From: an uncultured Alistipes sp.
Lineage (GTDB): Bacteria > Bacteroidota > Bacteroidia > Bacteroidales > Rikenellaceae
Direction of reading: 5' to 3'
Assembly: GCA_938014215.1 (NCBI GenBank)
Contig: CALLRW010000017.1
Location: 67,384-131,383 of the forward strand
DNA: 64,000 nt
Below, in pieces: positions 56,556-64,000 of the stretch. The notes beneath the pieces are model-generated. The model had not been told where the DNA came from and searched no databases. It saw only the letters and a program-made list of their open reading frames with translations. Positions within the stretch are counted from its first letter, which is position 1. Every line of letters begins with the position of its first letter. Position numbers and translations under genes: made by a program.

Positions 56556-57515
56556 TCAATGGTGCAGGGTTCCGGCGTTGACCACGGGCTGCGCCGCCTC
56601 GTCGGCGCACAGCACCACCAGCAGATTCGACACCATGGCCGCCTTGCGCTCCTCGTCCAGCTCGACGATCTGCTCGTCGGAGATCCGCTCCAGCGCCATG
56701 TGGACCATCGACACGGCACCCTCAACGATCTTCTCGCGCGCCGAAATGATGGCATCGGCCTGCTGGCGGCGCAACATCACCGCCGCAATCTCCGGCGCAT
56801 AGGCCAGGTAGTTGATCCGTGCCTCCATCACCTCGATACCGGCCATCGCCAGGCGTTCGTTGAGCGTCTGTTCGAGGCGGCTGTTGATCTCCCCGCTGTT
56901 CGAGCGCAGGGTCAGCTCCTCGCCCTTCGTGCCGGCATCGTCGTAGGCGTAGCAGCCCGCCACCTGACGCAGGGCGGCATCGCTCTGCACGTTCACGAAG
57001 TTCTGCAGGATGTTCATCCGCGTCGAGGCCGAAACAACCTGTCCCGGAGCCGCCGATGCGGCGTCGATCTCGAAGACCGCCTTATAGATATCGTCGCGCT
57101 TGATCCGCCACACGAGCACCAGTCCGATCATGATCGGGTTGCCCGTCTTGTCGTTGACCTTGATCGGATCGACGTCCAGGTTGCGGGCCCGCATCGAGAT
57201 CTTCTTGACCGACATCAGCGGATTGACCCACCAGAATCCCGTCTCGTAGAAGGTTCCGCGGTAATTTCCAAAAAAGAGCAGCACTCGCGCCTCGTTGGGT
57301 TCCAGCAGCATGAAGCCTCGCATCGAAACCAACGATACAAGTACCCCGACAATTCCGATACCGATCATCCATCCGCCGCCCGGCACCCCGGCTTCCGAAC
57401 GCATGGCCCCAGCCACGATCAGATAGAAAAAGCCCGCCAGCAGGACGACAAGTATCCCCAGCGCGGCAAAACCACCGGCTTTCCAACCTCTGTAGACATA
57501 ATTCTTCGATTCCAT
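56556..57515 (-). CDS. SPFH (stomatin/prohibitin/flotillin) domain membrane protein
   Basis: The 319-residue protein has two closely spaced N-terminal membrane helices (about 15-37 and 49-66), then the SPFH domain (ARVLLFFGNYRGTFYETGFWWVNP), a coiled helical region and a short C-terminus (KAAMVSNLLVVLCADEAAQPVV). SPFH proteins form membrane microdomain scaffolds and often bind AAA proteases. It is the first gene of the operon. Confidence 0.9.
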   Translation of the reverse strand: MESKNYVYRGWKAGGFAALGILVVLLAGFFYLIVAGAMRSEAGVPGGGWMIGIGIVGVLVSLVSMRGFMLLEPNEARVLLFFGNYRGTFYETGFWWVNPLMSVKKISMRARNLDVDPIKVNDKTGNPIMIGLVLVWRIKRDDIYKAVFEIDAASAAPGQVVSASTRMNILQNFVNVQSDAALRQVAGCYAYDDAGTKGEELTLRSNSGEINSRLEQTLNERLAMAGIEVMEARINYLAYAPEIAAVMLRRQQADAIISAREKIVEGAVSMVHMALERISDEQIVELDEERKAAMVSNLLVVLCADEAAQPVVNAGTLHH

Positions 57516-57685
57516 GATACGATGGGTTTAAAATGATATTATTTTGATATCACAAAGTAAACAAACAAAGAAGAGAAAAGCAAGCATTTCGCGATATTTT
57601 TTTCCAGCAGGCAGGCGGGGCGGGGCGGCGCCTCTGGCACAGTTCGTGCATCCGTCGGGGTCGTAAACCATAAAACTCGTACGAT

Positions 57686-59101
57686 ATGAAGCAACAGAAC
57701 ACCCCCGTGAGCGATGCCACGGCCGACATCTTCGGTACGAAGGAGATGCGCTCCCCCGCCCCCACCGAATTTATCCCCAAAGGCAAAACCGCTCCCGAAA
57801 TCGCCTACCAGATGGTCAAGGACGAGACCTACCCCCAGACCCAGCCGCGGCTGAATCTGGCCACCTTCGTGACGACCTACATGGACGACTACGCCACGCG
57901 GCTGATGAACGAAGCCATCAACGTCAACTACATCGACGAGACGGAGTATCCGCGCGTGGCGGTCATGTGCGGCCGCTGCATCAACATCCTGGCCAACCTC
58001 TGGAACTCGCCCGAAAAGGCCGAATGGAAGGCCGGAGCCGTCGGAATCGGCTCGTCCGAAGCCTGCATGCTGGGCGGTGTGGCCGCCTGGCTCCGCTGGC
58101 GCGACCGCCGCAAGGCCGCCGGAAAACCCTATGACAAACCCAATCTGGTGATGAGCTCGGCCTTCCAGGTCGTCTGGGAGAAGTTCTGCCAGCTGTGGCA
58201 GATCGAGATGCGCACCGTCCCCCTGACCCCCGGGAAGAAGACCCTCGACGTCGAGGCCGCCCTCCGCCTCTGCGACGAAAACACGATCTGCATCGTCCCG
58301 ATCGCCGGCGTGACCTGGACCGGTCTGAACGACGACGTCGAAGCCCTCGACAAGGCCCTCGACGCCTTCAACCAGAAGACCGGCTACGAGATTCCGATCC
58401 ATGTCGACGCCGCCTCGGGAGGCTTCATCCTGCCGTTCCTCAACCCCGACGTGAAGTGGGATTTCCGCCTGAAGTGGGTGCTGTCGATCTCAACCTCGGG
58501 CCACAAGTTCGGACTGGTCTACCCGGGTCTGGGATGGACCGTCTGGAAGGATCGCCGCTATCTCCCCGACACGATGTCCTTCTCGGTCAACTACCTCGGC
58601 GCCAACATCACCCAGGTCGGTCTCAACTTCTCGCGCCCGGCGGCCCAGATCCTCGGCCAGTACTACAACTTCATCCGCCTCGGATTCGAGGGCTACCGCG
58701 AGATCCAGCAGAATTCGATGGATATCGCCCGCTACTGCCACCGCGAAATCGGCCGGATGAAGTGTTTCCGCAACTATGCGGACGAGGTGGTCAATCCGCT
58801 CTTCATCTGGTCGCTCGACCCCGAATACGAAAAGACGGCCCGCTGGACCCTCTTCGATCTGCAGGCAACGCTCCAGCAGAGCGGCTGGATGGTCCCGGCA
58901 TACACCATGCCGAAGAACATCGAGCAGATGATCGTCATGCGCATCGTCATCCGGCAGGGCATGTCGCGCGACATGGCCGACATGCTGCTGGGCGATATCC
59001 GCAATGCCGTGGCCGAGTTCGAGAAGCTCCGCTACCCAACTACCTCGCGGCTCAAGTTCGAGGCCAACGAACACCAGAAGGGCAAAGTCTACACCCACTG
59101 A
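57686..59101 (+). CDS. gadB: Glutamate decarboxylase
   Basis: The 471-residue PLP enzyme has the group II decarboxylase pattern: GSSEACMLGGVAAWLRWRDRR, HVDAASGGFI (PLP-contacting Asp), and the PLP Lys in SISTSGHKFGLVYPG. It converts glutamate to GABA with consumption of a proton. No GABA antiporter is adjacent in this window; the neighbouring genes are unrelated. It may serve acid resistance or GABA production. Confidence 0.95.
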   Translation: MKQQNTPVSDATADIFGTKEMRSPAPTEFIPKGKTAPEIAYQMVKDETYPQTQPRLNLATFVTTYMDDYATRLMNEAINVNYIDETEYPRVAVMCGRCINILANLWNSPEKAEWKAGAVGIGSSEACMLGGVAAWLRWRDRRKAAGKPYDKPNLVMSSAFQVVWEKFCQLWQIEMRTVPLTPGKKTLDVEAALRLCDENTICIVPIAGVTWTGLNDDVEALDKALDAFNQKTGYEIPIHVDAASGGFILPFLNPDVKWDFRLKWVLSISTSGHKFGLVYPGLGWTVWKDRRYLPDTMSFSVNYLGANITQVGLNFSRPAAQILGQYYNFIRLGFEGYREIQQNSMDIARYCHREIGRMKCFRNYADEVVNPLFIWSLDPEYEKTARWTLFDLQATLQQSGWMVPAYTMPKNIEQMIVMRIVIRQGMSRDMADMLLGDIRNAVAEFEKLRYPTTSRLKFEANEHQKGKVYTH

Positions 59102-59148
59102 CGGTGCCGCCGGTCACGGCCGTCACCGCACGCTGCATTCCGACCCAC

Positions 59149-59170
59149 AGCCCCCGCTCCGGCGGGGGCT
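59149..59170 (+). terminator. Terminator of gadB
   Basis: A 9-bp GC stem (59149-59157 with 59162-59170, loop TCCG), 48 bp after the stop. No long T run follows. Confidence 0.6.
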
Positions 59171-59281
59171 TCGTGTTGCGAAAGGGAGGGGACACCGGCC
59201 CGGAAACCGCCTCGACTCTCCCCGGCTCCGGCTTCGACCCGAAAAAATCCCGTTTCGAACAATCGACCGGCGGTTAAAACC

Positions 59282-59312
59282 TTGATCAAACGACAAAAAA
59301 GCCCTACCTTTA
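59282..59312 (+). promoter_or_regulatory. Promoter of the steroid-reductase cluster
   Basis: TTGA (59282-59285), 19 bp, TACCTTTA (59305-59312), 25 bp before ATG 59338. Confidence 0.65.
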
Positions 59313-59337
59313 CGCCGTTTTACCGAACCCCAGCCTC

Positions 59338-60099
59338 ATGCGCGAAACATTCGACATCTTCCTCATCGTCATGGCCTCGCTGGCCCTCGTGGTCTTCATC
59401 GCCCTCCACTTCTTCGAAGCCGGTTACGGATACCTCTTCAACCGCCGCTACGGTCCGCCCGTTCCGAACAAAATCGGATGGATCCTCATGGAGTCCCCCG
59501 TCTTCATCCTCATGTGCGTGCTGTGGGCCACCTCCGACCGCATGGGACAGGCCGGACCCCTCGCCCTGCTGATCCTCTTCCAGGCCCACTACTTCCAGCG
59601 CTCGTTCATCTTCCCGCTGCTCCTGCGCGGACACTCGAAGATGCCCCTCGGGATCATCCTCATGGGGATGGTCTTCAACACGCTGAACGCCCTGATGCAG
59701 GGCGGATGGATCTTCTGGGTCTCGCCCGAGGGCTATTACGACAACTGGTTCTCGAAGCCCTATATCTACATCGGCGGCGCCATTTTCATCGCCGGAATGG
59801 CCATCAACCTCCACTCCGACCGCATCATCCGCCACCTGCGCAAACCCGGCGACACTCGCCACTACATCCCCCGCGGCGGCATGTTCCGCTACGTCTCCTC
59901 GGCCAACTACTTCGGCGAACTGCTCGAATGGGTCGGGTTCGCCATCGCCTCGTGGTCGTGGGCCGGCGCGGTCTTCGCCTGGTGGACCTTCGCCAACCTC
60001 GCCCCGCGCGCCGCTTCGCTGCGCCGCCGCTACGAGGAGGAGTTCGGAGACGAATTCCGAAAACTCCACCGCAAACGAATCATCCCGTTCATCTACTGA
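59338..60099 (+). CDS. Steroid 5-alpha-reductase family protein (5AR)
   Basis: The 253-residue membrane protein has six or seven hydrophobic segments and the SRD5A C-terminal signature (YIPRGGMFRYVSSANYFGELLEWVGFAIASWS, then the NADPH-binding RRRYEEEFGDEFRKLHRKRIIPFIY end). The family reduces 3-oxo-delta4 steroids to 5-alpha products. The following genes encode an Old Yellow Enzyme-type reductase and an SDR, the three together matching the bile-acid/steroid cluster reported in gut Bacteroidales. The substrate is inferred, not shown. Confidence 0.88.
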   Translation: MRETFDIFLIVMASLALVVFIALHFFEAGYGYLFNRRYGPPVPNKIGWILMESPVFILMCVLWATSDRMGQAGPLALLILFQAHYFQRSFIFPLLLRGHSKMPLGIILMGMVFNTLNALMQGGWIFWVSPEGYYDNWFSKPYIYIGGAIFIAGMAINLHSDRIIRHLRKPGDTRHYIPRGGMFRYVSSANYFGELLEWVGFAIASWSWAGAVFAWWTFANLAPRAASLRRRYEEEFGDEFRKLHRKRIIPFIY

Positions 60100-60154
60100 C
60101 CCCGCCGGGAGTCGGCAAACCACCGAAGAAACATCAAAAAAAACACCGAATAAC

Positions 60155-61369
60155 ATGGAATCCAAACTCTTCACGCCCTTCAAGCTCGGCCCCGTGACGC
60201 TCCGCAACCGCACGATCCGCTCCGCAGCGTTCGAGTCGATGGGCAAGGATTTCGGCCCCACGCAGCAGCTCAAGGATTACCACGTGGCCGTGGCCCGCGG
60301 CGGCATCGGCATGACCACGCTGGCCTATGCCGCCGTCTGCCGCAGCGGACTCTCGTTCAACAAACAGCTGTGGCTCCGACCCGAGATCGTCCCGGGGCTG
60401 CGCGACATCACCGACGCCATCCACCGCGAAGGGGCCGCCGCCGCCATCCAGATCGGCCACTGCGGGAACATGACCCACTGGTCGACGGCCGGGCAGATGC
60501 CCATCGGCGCCTCGACGGGCATCAATCTCTACGCCTACACCCCCGTGCGCGGGATGCGCCACAGCGAGATCGAACAGGTCGCCAAGGATTTCGGCCGCGC
60601 CGTCCACACGGCCCACGATGCCGGATTCGACTCGGTGGAGCTCCACGCCGGCCACGGATACCTCATCTCGCAGTTCCTCTCGCCCTACACGAACCACCGC
60701 CACGACGAGTACGGCGGTTCGCTCGAAAACCGCATGCGGTTCCTGCGTATGTGCCTCTCGGAGGCCGTCGAGGCGGCCCGCGCCTGCGGAATGGCTATCA
60801 CCGTCAAGCACAACATGTACGACGGTTTCAAGGGCGGCATCGAGATCCCCGAAAGCATCGAGATCGCCAAGGTCATCGAGTCGTTCGGCGTCGACGGAAT
60901 CGTTCTCTCGGGCGGATTCGTCTCGAAGGCCCCGATGGCCGTCATGCGCGGACTGATCCCCCTCTACACGATGAGCTACTACTCGCCCTGGTGGCTGCGC
61001 TACTTCATCCGCTGGTGCGGCCCCTTCATGATCAAGCAGTTCCCCTTCAGCGAATGCTACTTCCTGGAGGATGCCCGCAAGTTCCGCAAGGCGCTGAAGG
61101 GAACGCTGATCTACGTCGGCGGACTCGTCAGCCGCGAAGGGATCGAACGGGCCCTCGGCGCGGGATTCGAACTGGTGCAGATGGCCCGCGCGCTGGTCAA
61201 CGACCCGGCCTTTGTCAACCGGCTCCGCGAGGGCGATGCCGCAACCCGCAGCGAATGCGACCACCGCAACTACTGCATCGCACGGATGTACTCCGTCGAC
61301 ATGAAGTGCTGCAAGCACTGCCCGGACCTCCCGCGCAAGATCGTCGAAGAGCTCAAACGCTTGCCCTGA
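60155..61369 (+). CDS. Old Yellow Enzyme-family NADH:flavin oxidoreductase (candidate steroid 5-beta-reductase)
   Basis: The 404-residue FMN protein is an OYE-type TIM barrel (TLRNRTIRSAAFESMGKDFGPT, VELHAGHGYLISQFLSP, FVSKAPMAVMRG, GTLIYVGGLVSREGIERAL). The last 45 residues hold a Cys-rich segment (ECDHRNYCIAR, then KCCKHCPDLP), reminiscent of the 4Fe-4S site of 2,4-dienoyl-CoA reductase-like enzymes. It lacks their FAD/NAD domain, so length is about 400 and not 670. BaiCD/BaiH are relatives. In this setting it is a candidate 5-beta-reductase. Confidence 0.88.
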   Translation: MESKLFTPFKLGPVTLRNRTIRSAAFESMGKDFGPTQQLKDYHVAVARGGIGMTTLAYAAVCRSGLSFNKQLWLRPEIVPGLRDITDAIHREGAAAAIQIGHCGNMTHWSTAGQMPIGASTGINLYAYTPVRGMRHSEIEQVAKDFGRAVHTAHDAGFDSVELHAGHGYLISQFLSPYTNHRHDEYGGSLENRMRFLRMCLSEAVEAARACGMAITVKHNMYDGFKGGIEIPESIEIAKVIESFGVDGIVLSGGFVSKAPMAVMRGLIPLYTMSYYSPWWLRYFIRWCGPFMIKQFPFSECYFLEDARKFRKALKGTLIYVGGLVSREGIERALGAGFELVQMARALVNDPAFVNRLREGDAATRSECDHRNYCIARMYSVDMKCCKHCPDLPRKIVEELKRLP

Positions 61370-62469
61370 TGGAGCGTACGGATCCGAAAAACAACACCCG
61401 TCCGGCCGGAAGTCCGGTCCGGAACGGCTACCAGGCAACGGAAGGCCAGGCAACGGGCGGCCGGGCAGCCGAGAGTCCGGTGCGGAACGGCGGCCGGGCA
61501 ACGGAAGGCCAGGCAACGGGCGGCCGGGCAGCCGAGAGTCCGGTGCGGAACGGCGGCCGGGCAACGGAAGGCCAGGCAACGGGCGACGGGGCAGCCGAGA
61601 ATTCGGTGCGGAATGGCGGCCGGGCAACGGGCGGCTCCCCAAAAACGAGCCGCCGGTGGCGCCGCGGTGAGGTCGAACCCGGCACGCGGCGGGCGCTGGT
61701 GAGCGGCGCCGGTTCGGGAATCGGACGCTGCTATGCCCGGCGGCTGGCAGCCCTGGGGTATGATCTGGTGCTGGTCGGCAACCGGCAGCAGCCGCTCGAA
61801 GAGGTCCGCACGGAGATCCTCGGCGAGCATCCGCGATGCGATGTCCGCATTGTGACGTGCGATCTGGCCCGCGTCGGGGCGGCCCGCGAACTCTTCGACC
61901 GCACGCAGACCGACGGACTGGCGATCGACGTCCTGATCAACAACGCCGGCATGTTCTCGTTCTGCGACACGCTCCGCACCCCGGAGGAGCGCATCGAACG
62001 CATCATTCTGCTCCACGACCTGACCAACACGCAGCTGTGCCGCCTCTACGCCGCGGAGATGGCCCGTCGCGGCAGGGGCGGGTACATCCTCAACATGTCC
62101 TCCTATTCGCAGTGGATGCCCTGGCCCGGGCTGTCGCTTTACAGCGCCTCGAAGGCCTATCTGCGCGCCTTCTCAGTCGCCTTCGCCCGGGAGGTCGGCG
62201 AACTTGGCATCCGCGTCACGGCCGTCTCGCCGGCGGGCGTGGCGACGGATCTCTACGGGCTGACCCCACGCTGGCAGCGCATCGGACTGCGGTTGGGGGT
62301 GCTGATCTCGGCCGACCACTGCGCCCGGGCCGGGCTCCGCGCCCTGTGGCGCGGCCGGCGATCGATCGTCCCTGACTGGTGGAACCGGCTGTGGATCCCG
62401 CTCTGCAAGGCGGTGCCGATGTGGGTGCTGAAGCCGATTCGTCGCTTCACGATGCAATTTCAACGCTGA
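61369..62469 (+). CDS. Short-chain dehydrogenase (candidate 3-beta-hydroxysteroid dehydrogenase) with repeat N-terminus
   Basis: Residues about 100-366 are a complete SDR: SGAGSGIG (NAD(P) binding), NNAGM, LNMSSYS (Ser) and YSASKAYLRAF (catalytic Tyr-x3-Lys). Before it stand about 85 residues of tandem 21-residue units (AAESPVRNGGRATEGQATGG), encoded by a 63-bp repeat. ATG 61369 overlaps the OYE stop (TGATG), so it is likely the true start. A start behind the repeats (GTG near 61671) would give a normal-length SDR. Context makes it a candidate steroid 3-beta-hydroxysteroid dehydrogenase. Confidence 0.85.
   Translation: MERTDPKNNTRPAGSPVRNGYQATEGQATGGRAAESPVRNGGRATEGQATGGRAAESPVRNGGRATEGQATGDGAAENSVRNGGRATGGSPKTSRRWRRGEVEPGTRRALVSGAGSGIGRCYARRLAALGYDLVLVGNRQQPLEEVRTEILGEHPRCDVRIVTCDLARVGAARELFDRTQTDGLAIDVLINNAGMFSFCDTLRTPEERIERIILLHDLTNTQLCRLYAAEMARRGRGGYILNMSSYSQWMPWPGLSLYSASKAYLRAFSVAFAREVGELGIRVTAVSPAGVATDLYGLTPRWQRIGLRLGVLISADHCARAGLRALWRGRRSIVPDWWNRLWIPLCKAVPMWVLKPIRRFTMQFQR
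61399..61636 (+). repeat. 63-bp tandem repeat, about 3.8 copies, in the SDR gene
   Basis: Units of 21 codons begin at residues 11, 32, 53 and 74; units 2 and 3 are almost identical at DNA level. The array is translated in frame as the N-terminus of the SDR. Confidence 0.92.
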
Positions 62470-62505
62470 AAATCCGTTCCTGCAACAGCAATATTTGATA
62501 CGGAA

Positions 62506-63138
62506 ATGATGGAATCAATTAAAAATGTAGTCTTCGACCTCGGCGGCGTCCTGGTGGATCTCGATATCGACCGCTGCCGGGAGTCGTTCCGCTGCCTCGG
62601 CATGGATGCCGTGGCCGAACTGATCAACCCCTACTACCCCGCCGAGATGATCGGCCGGCTGGAACACGGACTGATCACCTTTCACGAAATGTGCGACGAG
62701 ATGCGCCGTCTGGCCGCTACGCCCGCGGTGACCGACGATGGGATCGGCCGAGCCTACGGCGACTTCCTGACGGGAATCCGGATCGAAAAGCTGCGTCAGA
62801 TCGACCGGCTGCGCGCCCGCGGCATCCGCACCTATATATTATCGAACAACAACCCCTCGTCGATGCGTTTCATCCGTGAGATGTTCGCGGCCGACGGAAA
62901 ACGCATGGAGGACTATTTCGACGGAATCTACCTTTCGTACGAGATGCGCGAACTGAAGCCCTCGGCGGCCATCTTCCGCAAGATGATCGCCGACAGCGGC
63001 ATGCAACCCGAGCAGACACTCTTCATCGACGACGGGCAGAAGAATGTCGACGCGGCACAGGCACTGGGGTTTGCAGTCTACAAACCGGCTCCGGGCGAAG
63101 ATTTCGGCCATCTGCTCGACAGCGTCGGCCGGGCATAG
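62506..63138 (+). CDS. HAD-superfamily phosphatase
   Basis: The 210-residue protein is a relative of the 8169-8771 gene: NVVFDLGGVLVDLDIDRC (motif I), a helical cap, YILSNNNP (II), LKPSAAIF (III) and LFIDDGQKNVDAAQALGF (IV). Probable small-metabolite phosphatase. It follows the SDR gene by 36 bp and may be the end of the same transcript. Start ATG 62506 or 62509. Confidence 0.88.
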   Translation: MMESIKNVVFDLGGVLVDLDIDRCRESFRCLGMDAVAELINPYYPAEMIGRLEHGLITFHEMCDEMRRLAATPAVTDDGIGRAYGDFLTGIRIEKLRQIDRLRARGIRTYILSNNNPSSMRFIREMFAADGKRMEDYFDGIYLSYEMRELKPSAAIFRKMIADSGMQPEQTLFIDDGQKNVDAAQALGFAVYKPAPGEDFGHLLDSVGRA

Positions 63139-63164
63139 CTCCGGCACGGGGTGGGGAAAAGGGT

Positions 63165-63420
63165 CAGGCCGCGGTTTTCGCCCCTCCCAACCAGTGACAG
63201 TGGGACAGGCTTGATCCCGCAGGAGAAGGGCAAAAGGTACCGGACTGCAGGTCTCGCCTCTCCCAACCAGTAACATCGGGGGCTGGCTTGGTTCCACGGG
63301 AAAGGGGCAAGAGGTACCGGACTGCGGGTCTCGACCCTCCCAACCAGTGACATCGGAGGCTGGCTTGGTTCCGCGGGAGAGGGGCAAGAGGTCCCGGGCT
63401 GCGGGTTCCGCACACTCGGC
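63165..63420. repeat. 76-77 bp tandem repeat, about 3.3 copies
   Basis: CCCAACCAGTGACA-type heads occur at 63186, 63262 and 63339 (spacing 76 and 77). It directly follows the HAD gene. The unit is not a multiple of three and no gene is seen between 63139 and 63606. Confidence 0.88.
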
Positions 63421-63532
63421 CAACGGTGTCGGACGGGATGGAGAAAGCGGATTCACAAAGAGCGACGAACGGCATTCCCGCATCGACTCGCACCCCGGGA
63501 ATCGTTTGCCAGAATGCTTTTCCCGCGAAAAG

Positions 63533-63564
63533 TTTGCCGGAACGAAAAAAAGCCGCTATCTTTG
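63533..63564 (+). promoter_or_regulatory. Promoter of tRNA-Pro
   Basis: TTTG (63533-63536), 20 bp, TATCTTTG (63557-63564): a perfect match to the Bacteroidota consensus, 43 bp before the tRNA. Confidence 0.85.
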
Positions 63565-63606
63565 CACAACTTGTTCCGGGTCGACCGCCCGAAACGGATC
63601 AGGAAT

Positions 63607-63684
63607 CGGGGTGTAGCGCAGTCCGGTTAGCGCACCTGCTTTGGGAGCAGGGGGTCACAGGTTCGAATCCTGTTACCCCGACCA
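63607..63684 (+). tRNA. tRNA-Pro (anticodon TGG)
   Basis: A full cloverleaf can be drawn: acceptor CGGGGTG with TACCCCG, D-arm GCGC/GCGC, anticodon stem CCTGC/GCAGG with loop TTTGGGA, T-arm ACAGG/CCTGT with TTCGAAT, and CCA encoded at 63682-63684. Confidence 0.96.
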
Positions 63685-63694
63685 CCTAAAAATC

Positions 63695-63725
63695 AAGCAC
63701 TTACAGCAATGTAAGTGCTTTTATT
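63695..63725 (+). terminator. Terminator after tRNA-Pro
   Basis: An 11-bp perfect stem (63695-63705 with 63710-63720, loop GCAA) followed by TTTTATTTT, 11 bp after the tRNA. Confidence 0.92.
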
Positions 63726-63888
63726 TTCTCCATATTTTGTTTTTCTCCGCCAAATTAACCACCTTTATAACGCATTGTAGCGGCATTGGGTCGCATTGTG
63801 ATTCCCGCTTCGGTAGTGTTTCAAAAAGTGTGTCTGGATAGGAGCCTTCAGATTCTTCAGATATGCAAATATAGCGATTCTTGTTTTC

Positions 63889-63916
63889 AGATCCACACGC
63901 CGCGGCGTGTGGATCT
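63889..63916 (+). terminator. Perfect 28-bp palindrome, terminator-like
   Basis: AGATCCACACGCCG is followed at once by its complement, and then by TATTTTT on the plus strand. The stretch 63726-63888 before it is AT-rich and holds no gene I can see. Confidence 0.6.
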
Positions 63917-63935
63917 TATTTTTGTGTTATAGTCT

Positions 63936-64000
63936 TCACTCGGGGAATAATTCCCGATCCAGGTCGATCCGCGGCACCGGCCTCAGATAGGATTTCTTAT
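63936..64000 (-). CDS. C-terminal end of an unidentified minus-strand gene (partial)
   Basis: A minus-strand frame enters from the right edge and ends in TGA at 63936-63938 after about 20 codons (last residues RPVPRIDLDRELFPE). It is too short to identify; the next window would decide. Confidence 0.3.
   Translation of the reverse strand, partial: KKSYLRPVPRIDLDRELFPE

Noticed and set aside
62839..63483. A 214-codon minus-strand frame over the 77-bp array and the HAD gene's end
   Set aside because: It is antisense to the HAD gene for a third of its length, and the rest is repeat sequence with no recognisable fold.
63810..63840. Possible insertion sequence end (GTGTTTCAAAAAGTGTGTCTG)
   Set aside because: I could not find a matching inverted partner or a transposase in the window, so there is no basis to call an element.

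Overview
The window reads as a chromosomal segment of a GC-rich gut Bacteroidales, most like Alistipes (Rikenellaceae). Evidence: Bacteroidota promoters of the form TTTG-N18-20-TAnnTTTG before many genes, few Shine-Dalgarno sites, fimbrillin-type and DUF3667 families, a TPR-AraC hybrid regulator, and energy metabolism built on Nqr, a membrane pyrophosphatase and methylmalonyl-CoA decarboxylase. The genus is an inference; the phylum and order are well supported.

Layout, left to right. 1-4.5 kb: an integrase remnant, a fimbrillin-SUMF1 lipoprotein and a TPR-AraC regulator split by an in-frame TAA. 4.5-13 kb: a biotin-dependent carboxylase/decarboxylase, an AI-2E-type permease, a HAD phosphatase, K+-dependent HppA and MgtE, the last with a striking leader. 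13-19 kb: a complete nqrABCDEF operon in which NqrC carries a fused rubredoxin domain. 19-24.7 kb: TatD, TcdA, a hydroxyacid dehydrogenase, an Ala/Pro-tRNA editing protein and GpmI. 24.7-31.8 kb: AlaS, two M23 peptidases, a HAD enzyme, a small lipoprotein and a DUF3667 protein. 31.9-42.4 kb: divergent AddB-like and AddA-like recombination genes; the AddA gene leads an operon with an ABC exporter, an HprK-like kinase and an S26-like peptidase. 42.8-45.6 kb: rplM-rpsI-rpsB-tsf. 45.8-53.7 kb: TonB, then mce-mmdADCB (succinate to propionate, Na+ export) and divergent thioredoxin-like/meaB genes. 54-57.5 kb: TRIC channel, sirtuin, and an SPFH/ribbon-helix-helix/membrane protein operon. 57.7-63.1 kb: glutamate decarboxylase, then a tight cluster of steroid 5-alpha-reductase, Old Yellow Enzyme-type reductase and SDR, matching the gene set used by gut Bacteroidales to reduce 3-oxo-delta4 bile acids and steroids. 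63.6 kb: tRNA-Pro(TGG).

Two things stand out at window scale. First, GC-rich tandem repeats (9 to 77 bp units, each array with a different unit) recur at about a dozen places. Most lie just 3' of a stop codon or within protein tails, but one array pair is inserted in frame in the middle of TatD and another forms the N-terminus of the SDR. Second, several genes form a Na+/H+ economy: Nqr, HppA and the Mmd decarboxylase all pump ions and lie within about 42 kb.

Starts were chosen from promoter position, family alignment from memory and signal peptides. No database search was possible.
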